Origin: CAVRCA01 sp965218045
Lineage (GTDB): Bacteria; Pseudomonadota; Alphaproteobacteria; Acetobacterales; Acetobacteraceae
Reading direction: 5' to 3'
DNA: 64,000 bases
Assembly (NCBI GenBank): GCA_965218045.1
Contig: CBDCJX010000019.1
Coordinates: 1-64,000, forward strand
Positions 60,718 through 64,000 of the stretch are shown here, in pieces. The notes below the pieces were generated by a model. It had not been told where the DNA came from and did no database searches. It saw nothing but the letters and a program-made list of their open reading frames with translations. The translations under genes and the position numbers were made by a program. The first letter of the stretch is position 1. Each line of letters starts with the position of its first letter.

Positions 60718-61544
60718 CGGCGGAACAGCCGATCGGCGCTCCTCCGGAGCCCGGTATCGGCGAAATCCGGGCCGGCAATCTCGGGGTGCGGCTCGCCGCG
60801 ACGGCGGCCGAGATCGACGCGGTCCAAGCGCTGCGGTATCGCGTCTTCTACGGCGAGATGGGCGCGAGCGCGGACCCTGACACCATCGCCACGCACCGTG
60901 ACCGTGATCGATTCGACGAGGTCGCCGACCATCTGCTGGTGATCGATCACGCGATCGGCTCCGGGCCGGAGGGTGTGGTGGGCACCTATAGGATGATTCA
61001 GCGCGAAGGAGCGGCGCGGATCGGCCGGTTCTACTCGGCGGACGAGTATGATATCGGACGGATGCTGAACTTCCCCGGCGAGGTGCTGGAGCTCGGCCGA
61101 TCCTGCGTCGACATCGCCTATCGAGGTCGCGCGGCGATGCAGCTGCTTTGGCGGGGCATCGCCGCCTACGTGTTCTACCATCGGATCGACCTAATGTTCG
61201 GCTGCGCCAGCCTGCCCGGCATCGATCCGGACGCGCTCGCGATGGAGCTGACCTATCTCTACCACAATCACCTCGCACCTCCGGCGCTGCGGCCGCGGGC
61301 ATTGCCGGGGCGACACGTCGACATGCGCCGCGCCGACCCCGACGGGATCGACCCGCGTCGCGCCCTGGGCCAACTCCCACCGCTCATCAAGGGCTACCTG
61401 CGGCTGGGCGGCTTCGTCGGCGACGGCGCGGTGATCGACCGGCAGTTCAACACCATCGACGTCGCGATCGTGGTCAAGACCGACCTGATGACCGACAAAT
61501 ACTACCGCCACTACGAGCGCAAGTTGCGCGAAGCGCTGGACTGA
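60714..61544 (+). CDS. olsB: L-ornithine N-alpha-acyltransferase OlsB
   Basis: A GNAT-fold acyltransferase of 276 residues, adding a 3-hydroxy fatty acid from ACP to ornithine, the first step of ornithine lipids. It contains LRYRVFYGEMGA, then VVGTYRMI, then LELGRSCVD, then LFGCASLPG, matching OlsB and the haemolysin-like hydrolase-related family. The OlsA O-acyltransferase is not adjacent, but a PlsC-like gene occurs at 52.7 kb. The GTG start overlaps the fur stop. Confidence 0.93.
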   Translation: MTAEQPIGAPPEPGIGEIRAGNLGVRLAATAAEIDAVQALRYRVFYGEMGASADPDTIATHRDRDRFDEVADHLLVIDHAIGSGPEGVVGTYRMIQREGAARIGRFYSADEYDIGRMLNFPGEVLELGRSCVDIAYRGRAAMQLLWRGIAAYVFYHRIDLMFGCASLPGIDPDALAMELTYLYHNHLAPPALRPRALPGRHVDMRRADPDGIDPRRALGQLPPLIKGYLRLGGFVGDGAVIDRQFNTIDVAIVVKTDLMTDKYYRHYERKLREALD

Positions 61545-61567
61545 GCGGCGGACGGCTGGAGACGTTC

Positions 61568-63088
61568 GTGCGGTTGCGCCTGTTCGCCCGCCTTGATGAG
61601 CTGCGCGGCTGGCGCGCCGATCTCGCAGCCCTCGGCCTCGGCGCGTTGTCGGCCGCTTCGTTGCCGCCGGTTTGCGCGATCCCGGTGCTGCTGCTCGCGG
61701 TGCCGGGGCTGCTGCGACTGGTCGACGTTTGCCCGCGCCCTGCGGTAGCGGCGCGGCGGGGCTGGTGGTTCGGCTTCGGTCATCACCTGCTGGGGCTCTA
61801 CTGGATCACCGAGGCGATCCTGATCGAGGCGGCGCGGTTCTGGTGGTTCATCCCGCTCGCGGTGCCGGCCCTGTCAGCGTTGCTCGCGGCGTTCATCGCG
61901 ATCCCCGTGGGCGTGTCGCGACTGGCGGCCCCCGGGTGGCACCGCGTCCTCGCCCTGGCGGGTGCCTGGACGCTCGGCGATGTGGCGCGCGAGTTCGTCT
62001 TCACCGGGTTTCCCTGGAACCCCTGGGGCAGCGTGTGGGAGCTTCCGGGCCCGGTCGGCGACGTGCTGATCCAGCCCGCCGCCTGGGTCGGCGTGCATGG
62101 CCTGACTTTCGTCACCGTCCTGCTCGCCAGCACGCCGGCGCTTGGTCTCGTCGCCTGCGGTGCCGGCGCCGCCTTCCTTGGCCTCTGGGTGGTCGGCGGG
62201 ATCGCCCGGCTCGACGGCGCTCCGCTCGCGCCGCAAGGGCTGTCGGTGATCCTGGTGCAGGGCAACGTGGCGCAGGGTCAGAAGTGGGATCGCGGCCTGA
62301 TGGAGGCGATCTTCCGCCGCTACCTGCGGCTCACGGCCGACGCCGTCGAGGCGGCTGGCGCGGGCAGGAAGATCGTCGTGTGGCCGGAAACGGCGAGCCC
62401 GTTCCTGCTGGAAAGCGACCCGCCGGCGCGCGCGGCCGTGGCGGCGGCGGCGCACGGCGCCCCGGTGCTCGCCGGGACGGTGCGGTTCGACCGCGAGGAC
62501 CGACCGCGCAACTCGCTCGCGGCGATCACCCCGGATGGCGCTCTGGCCGGCCTGTATGACAAGTGGCACCTGGTGCCGTTCGGCGAGTTTCAGCCGAGCT
62601 GGTTCCCATTGCCGATCCAGGTCGTGCCGGGCGGCGGGTTCGCCCCGGGGGCCGGGCCGAAGACGCTGCACGTGCCCGGCATTCCTCCGGTCGGTCCGAT
62701 GATCTGCTACGAGGCGGTCTACACCGCGCAACTCGTCGATGGGGCCGATCGACCGGACTGGCTGGTCAATGTCACCAACGACGCCTGGTTCGGCAATTCC
62801 ACCGGACCGCGCCAGCACCTCGCGGCCGCCCGGCTGCGCGCGGTGGAATCCGGGCTGCCGCTGATGCGCGCCGCAAATACCGGGATCACGGCGGGGTTCG
62901 ACGCGTTCGGGCGGGAGCTTGCCCGCCTGCCGCGCGGCCAGCCGGCGACACTCACCCTGTCGCTTCCCGGGGCTGCCGCGCCGCCGTTCTACGCGCGTTG
63001 GGGTCTCGCCATTCCGATCGGTGGCGCGGTTCTGGCGTTGATCCTCGCATTCGGCTGGTATCCCGCCGGCCGCCGGCTTAGGCGATGA
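61568..63088 (+). CDS. lnt: Apolipoprotein N-acyltransferase
   Basis: N-acylates the diacylglyceryl-cysteine of lipoproteins in the inner membrane. About six N-terminal hydrophobic helices (residues 20-215) precede a nitrilase domain whose Glu-Lys-Cys triad is visible: E274 in VVWPETASPF, K332 in YDKWHLVPFGEF and C380 in PMICYEAVY. It has 506 residues from a GTG start with GGAG upstream. It follows olsB by 23 bases, so both may be on one transcript. Confidence 0.95.
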   Translation: MRLRLFARLDELRGWRADLAALGLGALSAASLPPVCAIPVLLLAVPGLLRLVDVCPRPAVAARRGWWFGFGHHLLGLYWITEAILIEAARFWWFIPLAVPALSALLAAFIAIPVGVSRLAAPGWHRVLALAGAWTLGDVAREFVFTGFPWNPWGSVWELPGPVGDVLIQPAAWVGVHGLTFVTVLLASTPALGLVACGAGAAFLGLWVVGGIARLDGAPLAPQGLSVILVQGNVAQGQKWDRGLMEAIFRRYLRLTADAVEAAGAGRKIVVWPETASPFLLESDPPARAAVAAAAHGAPVLAGTVRFDREDRPRNSLAAITPDGALAGLYDKWHLVPFGEFQPSWFPLPIQVVPGGGFAPGAGPKTLHVPGIPPVGPMICYEAVYTAQLVDGADRPDWLVNVTNDAWFGNSTGPRQHLAAARLRAVESGLPLMRAANTGITAGFDAFGRELARLPRGQPATLTLSLPGAAAPPFYARWGLAIPIGGAVLALILAFGWYPAGRRLRR

Positions 63089-63155
63089 GGCAATTGGTCA
63101 ATTCTCAGACAACCCGCAACCCGTGATACAGCACCTAGGAAATGTGACTCAATCG

Positions 63156-63184
63156 TTGACAATTCTCGGTTGTGACATTAAGAC
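63156..63184 (+). promoter_or_regulatory. Candidate promoter for the XRE gene
   Basis: A perfect -35, TTGACA (63156-63161), and a weak -10, TAAGAC (63179-63184), separated by 17 bases. The sequence CAATTCTC next to the -35 repeats about 60 bases upstream, and AATTGGTCAATT (63092-63103) is a palindrome. These may be sites for the XRE protein or another regulator. Confidence 0.4.
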
Positions 63185-63280
63185 CAGACGCATCGCAACC
63201 ACTCGTGCCACGCGGGAGCTCCCCGGGGGCTCATGCAGGGAGAAGCCGCGATGCAAGGTGATGTCAGAGGGGAAGCAGGC

Positions 63281-63739
63281 ATGACGCGGTCGGAGCAGAC
63301 GGGCGGAGTGGAGAAAGAGGGCCGCCCAAGCCCGATCGACGTGCATGTCGGCTCGCGTATCCGGCTGCGGCGAACCCTGATGGGCATGTCGCAGGAGCGC
63401 CTGGGCGAGGCGCTCGGCCTGACGTTCCAGCAGGTGCAGAAATACGAGCGGGGGGTGAACCGGGTGGGCGCCTCTCGCCTATTTGATCTCTCTCGCGTGC
63501 TGGATGTGCCGATCAGTTTCTTTTTCGATGACATGCCCGATAGTCTGGCGGCGCATCCGGGCAGCCAGTCGCGCAACCGCGTCGCGGGGTTCGCCGAAGT
63601 GCAGGAAGGTTTTGGCGACGACACGCTCAATCGGCGCGAGACGCTGGAGTTGGTGCGTGCCTACTACCGGATCACCGACGCCTCGATCCGCAAGCGCGTG
63701 TTCGAGCTGATCAAGTCGATGGGGCCTGGCGAGCCGTAG
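63281..63739 (+). CDS. XRE-family transcriptional regulator
   Basis: A 152-residue protein with a central helix-turn-helix: VGSRIRLRRTLMGMSQERLGEALG, then FQQVQKYERGVNRVGASRLFDLSRVLDV. A C-terminal LVRAYYRITDASIRKRVFELIKSM follows. It closely resembles the XRE proteins that commonly sit between lnt and metK in alphaproteobacteria. The ATG at 63281 follows AGAGGGGAAG and is preferred over one at 63233. metK itself is not next; the strand switches and a DUF2244 gene follows. Confidence 0.92.
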   Translation: MTRSEQTGGVEKEGRPSPIDVHVGSRIRLRRTLMGMSQERLGEALGLTFQQVQKYERGVNRVGASRLFDLSRVLDVPISFFFDDMPDSLAAHPGSQSRNRVAGFAEVQEGFGDDTLNRRETLELVRAYYRITDASIRKRVFELIKSMGPGEP

Positions 63740-63765
63740 GCCGGCTGCGGCATGCCCGCGCTGAC

Positions 63766-64000
63766 CTAACGTAGTTGAGGGTTGTCGAAACGCGGATTGC
63801 GTTGCCGATCGATCGCGTCTCGCAGCGCGTCCGCCAGATCGCGTTTCTCCAACTCTCCGAGGCCGGTGGCCACCTCGACCTGTCGCCCACGCGTGCCGAG
63901 GAGTAGCGCGGGAACCCGGCCGGGGCGGTCCGCCAATCTTATCGTGAGCCAGTCCGCTGGCAGCGCCTGCTCCTCGCGCCGGCCATGCCGATCCGTCCGC
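63766..64000 (-). CDS. DUF2244 domain protein, partial
   Basis: The last 77 codons of a minus-strand gene whose start lies beyond the window. The C-terminus, with ADWLTIRLADRPG, LLLGTRGRQVEVATGLG and ELEKRDLADALRDAIDRQR, matches the soluble end of DUF2244 membrane proteins, which usually have two N-terminal membrane helices. It is convergent with the XRE gene, 26 bases apart. The membrane part cannot be checked because it is outside the window. Confidence 0.65.
   Translation of the reverse strand, partial: RTDRHGRREEQALPADWLTIRLADRPGRVPALLLGTRGRQVEVATGLGELEKRDLADALRDAIDRQRNPRFDNPQLR

Overview
The window is GC-rich, densely coded DNA from an alphaproteobacterial chromosome, most likely a member of the Acetobacteraceae (Rhodospirillales). 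That placement is inferred from gene content and order: tkt-gap-pgk, trpB-trpA-accD-folC, hemD/mitofilin-like/hemY opposite tsaD, miaB-phoH-ybeY-corC, and tsaB-rimI, tusA, mucR, fur, olsB, lnt and an XRE regulator in one run. No rRNA, tRNA, CRISPR array, insertion sequence or prophage was recognised. Many adjacent genes overlap by 1-4 bases (ATGA, GTGA, TTGA or TGATG), which implies translational coupling.

Layout. 1-5.3 kb: the end of a hypothetical secreted protein, a tiny signal-peptide-like ORF, and a minus-strand operon for transketolase, GAPDH and PGK. The transketolase has lost many of its active-site residues. 5.3-9.5 kb: trpB-trpA-accD-folC. 9.6-13.4 kb: a RidA-family gene, then hemD, a mitofilin-like protein and hemY. 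13.4-17.9 kb: tsaD, rlmJ, gpsA and murJ. 17.9-20.2 kb: an SDR oxidoreductase, a double-cupin protein and a glutathione S-transferase. 20.2-27.5 kb: a complete polyol-utilisation operon (mannitol-type dehydrogenase, ABC binding protein, two permeases, ATPase, xylulokinase). 27.4-29.2 kb: the remains of a second ABC operon, in which a permease is fused in frame to the C-terminus of a binding protein beside a metallophosphodiesterase. 29.3-33.6 kb: a patatin-like protein, a zinc alcohol dehydrogenase, an orphan branched-chain-type binding protein and a lineage-specific hypothetical gene with a LexA-type box and a CT-repeat frameshift at its N-terminus.

34-40 kb: glyQ, a VapB-like gene, glyS and ppdK. 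40-46.5 kb: membrane and stress-type accessory genes (DUF1469 and DUF3618 proteins, a GH17 membrane protein, a CoA-binding protein, DUF2076, an isochorismatase-like hydrolase). 46.6-52.5 kb: tamA-tamB, for outer-membrane assembly. 52.6-64 kb: a PlsC-like acyltransferase, miaB-phoH-ybeY-corC, a CBS protein, tsaB-rimI, tusA, mucR, fur-olsB-lnt, an XRE regulator, and the 3' part of a DUF2244 gene cut by the window end.

Most of the sequence is housekeeping: central carbon flow, tryptophan, fatty acid, folate and haem synthesis, tRNA modification, and envelope lipids and lipoproteins. The points that most deserve a second look are the degenerate transketolase, the permease/binding-protein chimera, the SOS-box plus CT-repeat gene, the binding protein with no standard start codon, and the MucR and Fur homologues with altered metal sites.
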